Positions 8,305 to 16,812 of a stretch of DNA of 64,000 nucleotides are shown here, in pieces (positions within the stretch are counted from its first letter, which is position 1; every line of letters begins with the position of its first letter). The DNA is taken from assembly GCA_049509515.1 (NCBI GenBank), contig JBEKZV010000022.1:16894-80893 (forward strand), read 5' to 3'. The stretch is from JBEKCP01 sp049509515 (lineage in GTDB: Bacteria > Planctomycetota > Planctomycetia > Pirellulales > Thermoguttaceae). The position numbers and the translations under genes were made by a program. The notes under the pieces are model-generated. The model was not told the origin of the DNA. It worked only from the letters and a program-made list of their open reading frames with translations, and made no database searches.

Positions 8305-8973
8305 TTACCGCATCAGTTCCACGCGGCCGTCATCCAGGTCGTAGTAGGCGCCGACGATCTTCAGTTTCCCGGTCTTGATTCGGTCCGGGAGGATGGGCGC
8401 GGCGTGTTGCAAACGCTTGACGACCTCTCGCACGTTGGCCCGCACGGCATTTTCCACGGGATCGCCCGGTTGATCCTTGACCTTCTGGACGGCGGGTCGG
8501 ATTGCCTCCACGACGGCGCGTACGTGTCCGTGCACCTCGCCGCCGGAGACGGCGGCAGACACCGCCCCGCAGCGCTGGTGACCGAGCACGAGAATCAACG
8601 GCGTGCCGAAATGCTCGACGGCATACTCGATGCTGCCCAGGCCGACGTCATCGACCACGTTCCCCGCCGTGCGGACGACGAAGAGGTCCCCCAATCCCTG
8701 GTCGAACACGACCTCCGGACCGACACGCGAATCCGAGCACGACACGACGATTGCGAGAGGTTTCTGCCCCTTGGCGACCTCGATCCGCCGCTCGGCCCCT
8801 TGATGATCGTGGGTCGCCTTGCCTGCGGCGAATCGCTGGTTGCCATCCTTCAGCCGCCCAATCGCCTCGTCCGCGCTGACGTTCGCCGGATCGGCTCCCC
8901 ACGCACAGGCGGCCATCCACAGCAAGAGAGCGGACGCGGCACAGGCCAAGGCTCTTGGAAAGGTTCTTGCCAT
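8305..8973 (-). CDS. Exported beta-class carbonic anhydrase
   Basis: A 222-aa zinc enzyme interconverting CO2 and bicarbonate. Zinc ligands and catalytic dyad residues are visible: C79 and D81 in SCSDSR, then H132 and C135 in LGHQRCGA. The signal sequence (residues 1-26, ALACAASALLLWMAACAWGA) indicates export; MAAC could also be read as a lipobox. GGAG lies upstream of the ATG at 8973 on the minus strand; an upstream in-frame start is less likely. It is a single-gene unit with a probable promoter near 9090 and a REP-like palindrome just past the stop. A periplasmic role in CO2/bicarbonate supply or pH is inferred. Confidence 0.93.
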   Translation of the reverse strand: MARTFPRALACAASALLLWMAACAWGADPANVSADEAIGRLKDGNQRFAAGKATHDHQGAERRIEVAKGQKPLAIVVSCSDSRVGPEVVFDQGLGDLFVVRTAGNVVDDVGLGSIEYAVEHFGTPLILVLGHQRCGAVSAAVSGGEVHGHVRAVVEAIRPAVQKVKDQPGDPVENAVRANVREVVKRLQHAAPILPDRIKTGKLKIVGAYYDLDDGRVELMR

Positions 8974-9089
8974 TGCGATTCTCCTGCAGTGCCGGATTCT
9001 TGTGAATTGCAAATTCAGGCCCTCTCTGCCGAGTGCAGAAGCGGCACACGGGAGAGGGGACCAATTTGCACGACTCCACTCGCCACTGG

Positions 9090-9119
9090 ATTATAGCCGG
9101 CGAGGGCAAGTTGTCCTGC
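9090..9119 (-). promoter_or_regulatory. Candidate promoter of the carbonic anhydrase gene
   Basis: On the minus strand TATAAT lies at 9090-9095, preceded at 18 bases by AGGACA, which keeps the GACA of a -35 box. It would give a leader of about 110 bases. Confidence 0.4.
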
Positions 9120-9346
9120 CGGGACTGGCCCCGCTGGACGTCCCAACCCGCGCAAATCCGGTTGCGGCCGGTCAAACGACCGTGTACGTCCGGTCGAGCC
9201 TCAGGAACGCCCGAGGGGCTCAATCGTGGCCGGGCAGTCGGCTCGCCTGCTGGAAAGTGACGCACCGCCTTGCTACCATGGGAGGACTATTGCCGCTCGG
9301 CGCCAGCCGAGCCGAGTCGAAATGAGAAACCCCGGTAGTTGAAACC

Positions 9347-9540
9347 ATGAATCGAGAAACCCTGCGTTGCTCGGCTTGGCTCCTCCTGGGGTTCGTTTGC
9401 ACGACCACATGCTCGACGTGCGAATCACGGCCGACACGATCGAGGTGACCGACCACACTACCGCCGGCCGGCCGCTCCGGATCGAGCACCCGTCCCAGCG
9501 GAAGCTGACCGTAGTTCGGCCCGGATGCTTGGCCCCGTAA
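9347..9540 (+). pseudogene. Possible frameshifted gene remnant
   Basis: Two short overlapping frames look more protein-like than their surroundings. The first (9347-9448) gives a signal-like start MNRETLRCSAWLLLGFVC. The second (9409-9540), in another frame, gives LDVRITADTIEVTDHTTAG followed by RPLRIEHPSQRKLTVVRPGC. Together they look like the ends of one secreted protein gene joined with a frameshift. I cannot name a family. The rest of 8974-9632 shows no other gene. Confidence 0.25.
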
Positions 9541-9632
9541 GGGCGGAAGACTCCCGTGGCCTCCCTGCCTGCGCCGCCCGGCGCGCCACCCCCACCCGCC
9601 GAAATCTCCATCCCATCAGGACGAAACCACCC

Positions 9633-12600
9633 ATGAACAAGGCACTGGGGACGTGTGTTGGAACTGCCCGGTCGCTCGGGATCCGCTTGCCGGCCGGCCT
9701 CGCGGCGGCCTGTTTCGCGGCGATCCTCTGGACGGCCGTTTGCCCCTGCAAGGTTGGAGCGGAGTCCCGGGTCCGCCCCTTCTGGGGAAACGAGGCCCTG
9801 TGGGGCTACTGGGAGTTCGACAGCGATTACCTTTCCAAGAAGGACTGGAAGCTCGTCTCGGTGAGTCACGAGGCCGCCGACCCTTGGAAGGCCCGGAACC
9901 TCGTCGATGACGATCCGGAGACGTTCTACTACCCCAACGGCAGCGACGACTACGAGGTGGTCCTCGATCTGGGCCAGAGCTATGAGCTGGGGGCGTTCAC
10001 CATCCTGACACTCGGCAGGCCCAACGCCGCCATTGACAGCCGAATGGCGCGGTACGAGTTCTTCGTCAGCGAGTCGAAAGCGGGGCGCGGCCTGCCGGCG
10101 GCCCGGGGGGATTTCAAAGGCGAGGAGGGGCGGGAAACGGTCGTCACGTTTCCTCCGGCCCGGGGCCGCTATGTCACGCTGAAGGCCTTCGCCCGCCCGA
10201 ATGCAGTCAAGGAAGTCTGCATCCGGAAGCTGAACCTCGTCAGTGCCGAAGCGGTCGCGCGCCATGCGGCGTCGAAAGCGGCGGAGGCCGCCCGGCGGCA
10301 GGCCGCCTGGGAGAAGCGGAACTCCGACCAGGCCGTCGCCGCCCTGGGCCGCGAGCTGCTCGACATGCTCTTCTGCACTCCGCAAGACATCAACCGCTCG
10401 AACCTCCGCGCCCGGCCCAAGCTGGAGCAGATCGGCAAGCTGAAGGCGGCCGGCCGCCATGCCGAAGCCCTGCGGGTTTTCCGGGAATACTACTTCGACA
10501 AGCTCCGCCGCCCGCAGGCCTTCGGCATCCACGCCAACGACGTCCATCCCTACGGAACCGGTTTCGCGGGCCTGAGCGACTTCCCCCAGGGAGCGCTGGA
10601 CAAGAACCTGGATTCCGACGGCCAGAAGCGGCACGTCGCCGCCGCGGACGAGTTGCTCGAAGGCCGCATGACGCTGGCCAACGGCGGCAAAGTCGTCATC
10701 GGCGAACCGGGAACCGTGGATTGGGAGGCCCCGGGCCCGCCCTATGGCTACACGACCAAGACCCGCGCCATGCACCCCTACCGGGAACTGTGGTGGGGCA
10801 CGGGATTCCAGCCGCTGTTTGCGGCCTACATGGTGACCAAGGACGAAAAATACCTCAGGCGCTGGCTGGCGTACATGGACGACTGGGCGCTGAGCTCGAC
10901 GTTCCTGGGGGAACTGCACCCGGTTGTCAACCATGACAATTCGCTGTATCCGGTGGTGAGCACCCTGCGGATGTTTGCCGGCATCGCCAACGCGCTGCCG
11001 TTTGACAGCGAGACGGTCCCGCCGCCGGCCTTCGCGCGAATCATGAAGAAGCTGGTCCTCGAGTCGCCCCTGACGCACGCCGTTTACATGCGATCCAACC
11101 CGAATGCCTGGACGCCGGGCGCCGGGCAAATGCTCTTTGCCATGCTGATCGACGAATTCAAGGTGGCGCCCCTGTATTTCCGCGAGGCCCGCCGCCGCAA
11201 CATCGAGGACATCAACGTCCTTCAGATGCTCCGCGACGGCACGGAGAGCCACCAGTGGCCCGGCTACAACTTCCTGCTGCTGCTGAACGCCGGCGCCTTG
11301 CGGCTGATGGACGCCCGGGATGGTCTGCCGAGCTGGGCCCAACCGGCGTGGGAGCGGGACCTGCACGATCCGACCTGGCAGCGGGAGCTCGGCGAGGCGC
11401 TGGAGAACCGCGCCGGTTACCTGCTGCACTGGGGCACACCCAACGGAGAATATCCGCTGGTGACGCACCAGGAGCCGCCCAGCGAGAAGAAGATGAAACT
11501 CCGCGAGGCCCACAACCGCGTGCCCGGCATGCTCAATGATCCGACCGGCGCCGAGCTTTACTCGACGCTCTACGGTGACGGGGCCTGCGGCGTGCCCGGC
11601 TACACGTCGGAGTGGTTCCCCTACGGGGGTTACGGCATCGCGCGCACCGGCTGGAAACTCGACGACGGCTACGGCGCCATGTTCTGCTCGCCCAAGCCGG
11701 GATGCGGCGGCGTGGGCAGCGGCTGCAAGAATAACATCTTCGGCCTGGCGGCTTTCGGCATGGACCTGCTTGCCGACGATCTGGTCCATGCGTATGTCCG
11801 CCCGACCTCGCCGATCCAGGTCGACAAGAAACGGCAGCAGTTCGACTATTACGTGCCCAAGACAACCTGGCCGACCGCCCACCGCGGCGACCTGGTGGCC
11901 GGCTGGACGGAGCCCGCGCCGTGGCGCTGGCACGCCTCCGACAATTTCAACCTGATGGAAGGCGTCTACTCCGGCGTCTACGCCAACGACTTCCACAACC
12001 GCCGCGACTTCCTCGACGACGTGTCGCATCAGCGCCTGGCGCTGCTGGCGCGTCGCGCGGGGCTGTGGATTCTGACCGACCGCATGCTGACGGCCAAGCG
12101 ACACGACTACGATCAGATCTGGTGGCTGCCGCTGCAAAGGAACCAGGCGGCGGCCTTCAGGCCGGAAGAAATCGTGGTCGACGCGGCGGCCCGCACGATC
12201 AAGACCAGGCGGACCCGCAGCGACTCCTGGTGGAGTTGGGACCAGATGCGCGACGTCACCGTCGGCAACGCCAATCTATCGATGTACCAGTTCAGCGACG
12301 CCGCCTTGAAGTACGAGTCCAGCACGCGAAAAGACAACTCGGAAATGTACGACTGGCAGCGAGTGGACGTAAGCTGGCAGGGCACGGGCAACCAGCAGGT
12401 CGTCACCGTGCTGTTCCCGCGCAAGCCCACGCCCGAGAAGAAGCAGCCCGACGGCACGGAGAACGACCTGGCCGGCGTCCGGCCGCTTCCGGCGTCCCAA
12501 GGCATCACGGCCTGCGAGGCCACGACGCCCGAGGGCTGGCGCGTCACGTACCTGGCGGCGGCCAACCGGAACGACGTTTTGGCCGGTGGAGGCATCAAGA

Positions 12601-13673
12601 TCACCGGCGAGGCATTGCTCCTGGTTCGCAGCCCGGCCGCGGACCAGGAAGTGACGGGCATCGCCCTGGGCTGCCGGAAGATGGAGATCCAGGGCGCCGG
12701 CGTTGCGATCGGGCATCCCGATTTCGAGTTCACGCTGCCTGCGCCGCCGGCGGCCGAAAACCTGAAACTCACGCCGATCTACCGCCCGATCAGCCCGGTG
12801 CAAATCCTGCCCGAGTCGGACGTCTTTGCCGGCGAGCTCGAAGTATCGCTGCGGACCGATACCCCGGGCGTTGCCATGACGTACACGCTGGACGGCAGCG
12901 AGCCCACGCCGCAGTCCACGCCCTACAGCGGGCCTTTCAAGATCGACCGCACGCTCGTGGTGAAAGCGCGTGCGTACCGGCCCGGCGTGGCGAAGAACCC
13001 GCCGCAGAGCAGCGGGACGCATGCCACGGCGACCAGCCATGCGCTGTTCACCAAGCGGCTTGCCTCCCGGGCGGACGAGGTGGCTCCGCAGAAGCACGGG
13101 CTGAACTACGAGTACTATGAGGGCTTCTGGAAGGACCTGTGGCTGTCGCTGGACACGCTGCAGCCGAGGCGGAAGGGGGCGGCGGCGGAACTGTTCGATC
13201 TGACCGCCATCCCCGCGGACAACCGGCCCGTCGGCGATAAGCGGGCACCGCGCGAGAAGGCGTATGCCTTCAAATACACGGGCTATCTGAAGGTCCCGGC
13301 AGACGGCGTGTACACGATCCACGCCCCGCACGAGTACACCCATTGCGATTGGATTGCCGGCTACGAACTGCAGGTGTACCTCGGCCATGCCCTCAACCCC
13401 GACGGCAACCGCGTCAAGCGGGAAGAGGAATTGAGCTACTGGTACCCCGCCACGCGGTTGCACGGCCTGGGCACCTGGAGCATGCCGCTGGCCAAGGGCT
13501 TCCACGAGATCAAGATCGTCTACATCGACTTCCGCACGGACGGCGCGAAACGCCTGAACCGCGTCGAGGGCCTGCGCGAGTGCGTGTGGAGCGGGGAGAA
13601 GCCCGATCTGCTCCTTTCCGGCCCCGGCATCCCGAAGCAACCGATCCCGGCCGCCTGGCTGTGGCGGGAATAG
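9633..13673 (+). CDS. Large secreted heparinase II/III-like protein with CBM and PA14-like domains
   Basis: A 1346-aa exported protein likely acting on polysaccharide at or outside the cell surface. The signal region is about residues 20-48. A discoidin/F5-8C-like domain follows (about 55-200: DPWKARNLVDDDPETFYYPNG, FTILTLGRPN). Next is an alpha-helical toroid like the heparinase N-terminal part (about 290-620, WWGTGFQPLFAAYMVTKDEKY). Then comes a heparinase II/III-type beta region (about 635-955: EWFPYGGYGIARTGW, DVSHQRLALLARRAGLWILTDR). A chitobiase C-terminal-like repeat is at about 1065-1120 (AMTYTLDGSEPT) and a PA14-like domain at about 1150-1320. The start at 9633 is chosen for its signal peptide; the ribosome site is weak. 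Lyase chemistry is inferred; the substrate is unknown. Confidence 0.8.
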   Translation: MNKALGTCVGTARSLGIRLPAGLAAACFAAILWTAVCPCKVGAESRVRPFWGNEALWGYWEFDSDYLSKKDWKLVSVSHEAADPWKARNLVDDDPETFYYPNGSDDYEVVLDLGQSYELGAFTILTLGRPNAAIDSRMARYEFFVSESKAGRGLPAARGDFKGEEGRETVVTFPPARGRYVTLKAFARPNAVKEVCIRKLNLVSAEAVARHAASKAAEAARRQAAWEKRNSDQAVAALGRELLDMLFCTPQDINRSNLRARPKLEQIGKLKAAGRHAEALRVFREYYFDKLRRPQAFGIHANDVHPYGTGFAGLSDFPQGALDKNLDSDGQKRHVAAADELLEGRMTLANGGKVVIGEPGTVDWEAPGPPYGYTTKTRAMHPYRELWWGTGFQPLFAAYMVTKDEKYLRRWLAYMDDWALSSTFLGELHPVVNHDNSLYPVVSTLRMFAGIANALPFDSETVPPPAFARIMKKLVLESPLTHAVYMRSNPNAWTPGAGQMLFAMLIDEFKVAPLYFREARRRNIEDINVLQMLRDGTESHQWPGYNFLLLLNAGALRLMDARDGLPSWAQPAWERDLHDPTWQRELGEALENRAGYLLHWGTPNGEYPLVTHQEPPSEKKMKLREAHNRVPGMLNDPTGAELYSTLYGDGACGVPGYTSEWFPYGGYGIARTGWKLDDGYGAMFCSPKPGCGGVGSGCKNNIFGLAAFGMDLLADDLVHAYVRPTSPIQVDKKRQQFDYYVPKTTWPTAHRGDLVAGWTEPAPWRWHASDNFNLMEGVYSGVYANDFHNRRDFLDDVSHQRLALLARRAGLWILTDRMLTAKRHDYDQIWWLPLQRNQAAAFRPEEIVVDAAARTIKTRRTRSDSWWSWDQMRDVTVGNANLSMYQFSDAALKYESSTRKDNSEMYDWQRVDVSWQGTGNQQVVTVLFPRKPTPEKKQPDGTENDLAGVRPLPASQGITACEATTPEGWRVTYLAAANRNDVLAGGGIKITGEALLLVRSPAADQEVTGIALGCRKMEIQGAGVAIGHPDFEFTLPAPPAAENLKLTPIYRPISPVQILPESDVFAGELEVSLRTDTPGVAMTYTLDGSEPTPQSTPYSGPFKIDRTLVVKARAYRPGVAKNPPQSSGTHATATSHALFTKRLASRADEVAPQKHGLNYEYYEGFWKDLWLSLDTLQPRRKGAAAELFDLTAIPADNRPVGDKRAPREKAYAFKYTGYLKVPADGVYTIHAPHEYTHCDWIAGYELQVYLGHALNPDGNRVKREEELSYWYPATRLHGLGTWSMPLAKGFHEIKIVYIDFRTDGAKRLNRVEGLRECVWSGEKPDLLLSGPGIPKQPIPAAWLWRE

Positions 13674-13802
13674 TCGTCGGCCGTCCGTGCCTGGAAGCCG
13701 GCTGGAGTGCGGAGAGGCCGTGAATCGTTCGTTTTGCAAGAACCCTATTTCGCCCGTGAGGACCTCAACGTCCCGTGCGGCTTGATCGTGAGGGGCTGCG
13801 GC

Positions 13803-15797
13803 TCAGTTGAACACTTCCGCCGCTCGTATTACGGGGCGGCGGCCGTGGACGGTTGTTTGCAGGCGGTTGCCCGTCCAGGTCCAGTCGACTGTGCCCAGGC
13901 ACGTCGGCAATCCGCGCACCATGAGCGGCCGGCTGAGCCACGATCGCGGCACGCCGGCGCCGATCACCAACACCGGTTCCGGCCCCGATTGGTCGACGTA
14001 GGCCAGCATCTCCACCTGTAACGCCAGGATCTCGCCGGCGGTCCAATAGTGCGGCGTGACGTGCGGCGGCTTCGTCCAGCCGCGGACGCCTTCCCACAAG
14101 TGGAACGTGTTCTCCTCGCCCGTGCCTTCCCACCAGGTGTACAGGCCGGGCGACGTCTGCTCGTTCCAGAACCACTCCAGGTTCTGCCAGACGCGGTCGG
14201 GTTCGCCCAGCAGGACCCATTGATGGGTCATCGCCGCGGCGAAATAGGTCCAGGGCTCGTACGATCGCGGGTTGGAGTTTTGCAGGAGGTGTCGGCGATA
14301 GCGCGACTTGTCGGCGGCCGCGACCCAGGTGGGCCAGAGCGCGGAGATGTAGGTCCGCGGTTCGTCCCACTGCGGCTCGTCGAGCCATGCCTTTTGCAGT
14401 CGCTCGGCTGCGGCCCGCCAGCGCCCGGCCTCCTCGTCGTGTTCCAATCGCCGGGCCAGCGACGCCGCGCCGCGGAGTCCTTGGCAACTGACGGCCGTGA
14501 CATACGATGCGGGGCGGCAGAAATCCATGCGGCCCATGATGCGTCCGCCGCGGGCCGGCTCGCAGACGAGATCCAAGTCGCTGCGATTGCGATGGGCCGG
14601 CACGATCGGACCCGAGTACGCCGCGCGGAGAGGCCGATCCGTCGAGACCATCTGCAAAATGAGCGCCGCTTTGCGCTGGACGTGCGGCCACAGCCAGCGG
14701 TCGAACGCCGGATCGTGCGCGCAGCCGGCCACGTCTTCCAATACCCGCAGGCCCTGGCCCGGCGCGTCGCCCTCGGCGCCGAATCCGCCGAAGAAATCGT
14801 TTTCGGCGAAGTAGCGGGCCAACTCCCGGGCCACTTCGAGCTGGCCCGCCCGCACCAGGCCCGCGACCACCGCCACGCCGTCGCGCTGCCACGCCAGCGG
14901 ATAGTTGGTGGGCTCGCCCGGCGGCGTTCGGCGATCCAGGAGCCCCATCATCAGGTGGGCGACCTGGGCGTGCAGGCAGTCGACGAAACGCCGATCGGGC
15001 AGGTCCAGCTCCAACGTGGAACGCACGGCCGGGTAGACCAGCGGATTGGGCCGGGGAGGCGCCGAGTCGCGGATCGTGAGCCTGGCCGCCGGCCCGGCCG
15101 CCAACTCGATCCGCGCGAAACCCCAACCGTCGCTGCCGCTCCACTGGCGTGCCGGCAGGCGATTGGACTTCCAGCCGGGATCGCCCTCGTGGCCCACGCC
15201 GACGGCGGTGGGCGGAGGCTCGACGGTCAAGGTCCAGCGGTCGTTGATCCGCAACTGTCGCTCGTTCCAGGCGATCTTCTCGATGGGCCCTCCGGCCGGC
15301 CCGACGCTGCGCACGGCCAGCTCGAGCCGCTCGGCGCCGTCGCCGCGACGCCGGAGTTCGAGCGTCGTCGTGCCGGCCGCCGCGCACGACCAGGTGGCCT
15401 GGTAATGCGGCGTCGTGGTGGCGATGGCCGGAACGCCCTGCGGGTTTGGCCAGGAGAATCGCTGCTCGATGTGTTTCATGGGCAGCGCGTCGCTCGAGGT
15501 CTTCAGGTTGCCGGCGGAGTCCTTGACCCAAATCGATACGCCGAAACTGCCCACGGCAGGACTGAAACTGCCGCCGGGTTCGTGATAACTCTTCTCGGGC
15601 TGTTGGCTGCCGGGCACGGCGAGCACGACGTGCGCCACACCACGCGGCCAGGGATCGCCGGGCCGCTGGGCCATCGCACGCCGGACGATCTCTCGCTGGC
15701 TGGGCACGGGCTGGGCTGCGTGGAGAGGCCGCGCAGCACAGGCCGATTGCACGAGGCCCGCGAGCAATAACAGGCGGCACGCCGTTCGGATCGCCAT
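13803..15797 (-). CDS. Secreted six-hairpin-glycosidase-like protein
   Basis: A 664-aa protein with a signal peptide (MAIRTACRLLLLAGLVQSACA). I do not recognise a precise family. Repeated Trp-rich helix pairs, for example YPLAWQRDGVAVVAGLVRAG, YEPWTYFAAAMTHQWVLLGE and the GLYTWWEG segment, are the texture of (alpha/alpha)6-barrel glycosidases such as GH15- or GH63-like enzymes. The N-terminal third looks beta-rich, as in the super-sandwich domain that often precedes such barrels. It is convergent with the large heparinase-like gene (129 bases between stops), which fits joint glycan work. The start at 15797 is chosen for the signal peptide. Confidence 0.65.
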   Translation of the reverse strand: MAIRTACRLLLLAGLVQSACAARPLHAAQPVPSQREIVRRAMAQRPGDPWPRGVAHVVLAVPGSQQPEKSYHEPGGSFSPAVGSFGVSIWVKDSAGNLKTSSDALPMKHIEQRFSWPNPQGVPAIATTTPHYQATWSCAAAGTTTLELRRRGDGAERLELAVRSVGPAGGPIEKIAWNERQLRINDRWTLTVEPPPTAVGVGHEGDPGWKSNRLPARQWSGSDGWGFARIELAAGPAARLTIRDSAPPRPNPLVYPAVRSTLELDLPDRRFVDCLHAQVAHLMMGLLDRRTPPGEPTNYPLAWQRDGVAVVAGLVRAGQLEVARELARYFAENDFFGGFGAEGDAPGQGLRVLEDVAGCAHDPAFDRWLWPHVQRKAALILQMVSTDRPLRAAYSGPIVPAHRNRSDLDLVCEPARGGRIMGRMDFCRPASYVTAVSCQGLRGAASLARRLEHDEEAGRWRAAAERLQKAWLDEPQWDEPRTYISALWPTWVAAADKSRYRRHLLQNSNPRSYEPWTYFAAAMTHQWVLLGEPDRVWQNLEWFWNEQTSPGLYTWWEGTGEENTFHLWEGVRGWTKPPHVTPHYWTAGEILALQVEMLAYVDQSGPEPVLVIGAGVPRSWLSRPLMVRGLPTCLGTVDWTWTGNRLQTTVHGRRPVIRAAEVFN

Positions 15798-15943
15798 TGT
15801 TCCGCGCCTTCTTGAGTGAGTCTTCTCTGTTCCCACGACCTGAACTCGATCCGTCTTACGGCACGGCCTCGCCGTGAGCCGAGGCCGTGGCCGGCAATAA
15901 CCGTCCCGTGCCCAACCCGGCCGCGATGCTCCTATCGTAGGCG

Positions 15944-16732
15944 CTAGCCCGCAAGCTTCGGCTTGCGGCAAACGGCGAAGTGGAACCGGGGCGCACCGTA
16001 GATCGGGGCCACGGAAAGCGGGACGATCGGAAAATCGGTCACCGCGGGAGCCGCCAGTCCCCGCAGCTTGTTCCACGCGCGGTTCCGCCTGCGAGCCGGC
16101 GGCCATCTCCGCCAGAGCGAGACCAGCAGCGGGTTGCTCCACAGGAGCCCCTGCCGCAGGGCATCGACGGCCTCGCGGCGACTCGTCAGGGCCATGCTCT
16201 CCACCTGCACGCGGAGTTCGACTTCGGCGAAATGGGCCGCCAACAACTCCCGGAACTCGTCGCGGCGCCACTCGTACAGATGGAAGCGGTTGCGCGGCCT
16301 GCCCCCGGCCGAAGGCGGCGTCGCGGCGGCATCCGGCGTCGAAACCAGCAATACCCCCTCGGCCGCCAGCAGCCGGCCGGCCCCCTGCAGAAACCGCTCG
16401 GGATGGGCCATGTGTTCGAGGACCTCGAAATTGCAGATCACGTCGAAAGGACCGGAAACGTTGCCAAGCTCTTCACAGTCGCCGACCCGGAACGTCACGC
16501 CTTCCGCGGCGAAGCGTTGCTCCGACAGGCGGACGGCCTCGGGATCGCGATCGACGGCCAGCACCTCGGCCGCGCCCGCCGACTTGAGCAGACAGGCGCC
16601 GTAGCCGGTGCCGCAACCCGCGTCCAGCACGCGCCGGCCCGTAGCGTAGGGGCCGGCCGCCAGGTACCGCGCCACGTGGGGCGCCGCGTACTCGGCCCAA
16701 CGGGGTTCGTCCAGTCCGATTCGCTCCACCAT
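15944..16732 (-). CDS. SAM-dependent methyltransferase, class I
   Basis: A 262-aa methyltransferase of the Methyltransf_11/25 type. The SAM-binding motif is VLDAGCGTGYGACLL (about residues 35-50), followed by the acidic VLAVDRD loop, then FDVICNFEVLEHMAHPERFL. The C-terminal half (residues 165-262) contains a basic stretch (WRRWPPARRRNRAWNKLRG) typical of enzymes acting on lipids or glycans. The substrate is unknown. The start at 16732 keeps the gene clear of the HEAT-repeat gene upstream; the frame stays open to 16855, so a longer N terminus cannot be excluded. It probably follows the HEAT gene in one transcript. Confidence 0.82.
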   Translation of the reverse strand: MVERIGLDEPRWAEYAAPHVARYLAAGPYATGRRVLDAGCGTGYGACLLKSAGAAEVLAVDRDPEAVRLSEQRFAAEGVTFRVGDCEELGNVSGPFDVICNFEVLEHMAHPERFLQGAGRLLAAEGVLLVSTPDAAATPPSAGGRPRNRFHLYEWRRDEFRELLAAHFAEVELRVQVESMALTSRREAVDALRQGLLWSNPLLVSLWRRWPPARRRNRAWNKLRGLAAPAVTDFPIVPLSVAPIYGAPRFHFAVCRKPKLAG

Positions 16733-16812
16733 GTTCGCCGAGCGCGTTCCGGAGAGATTCGTTGCCGAGGTTGCACCGGCTTTCCCGCCGTTCGGGACCA
16801 CAAAGCCGGCAG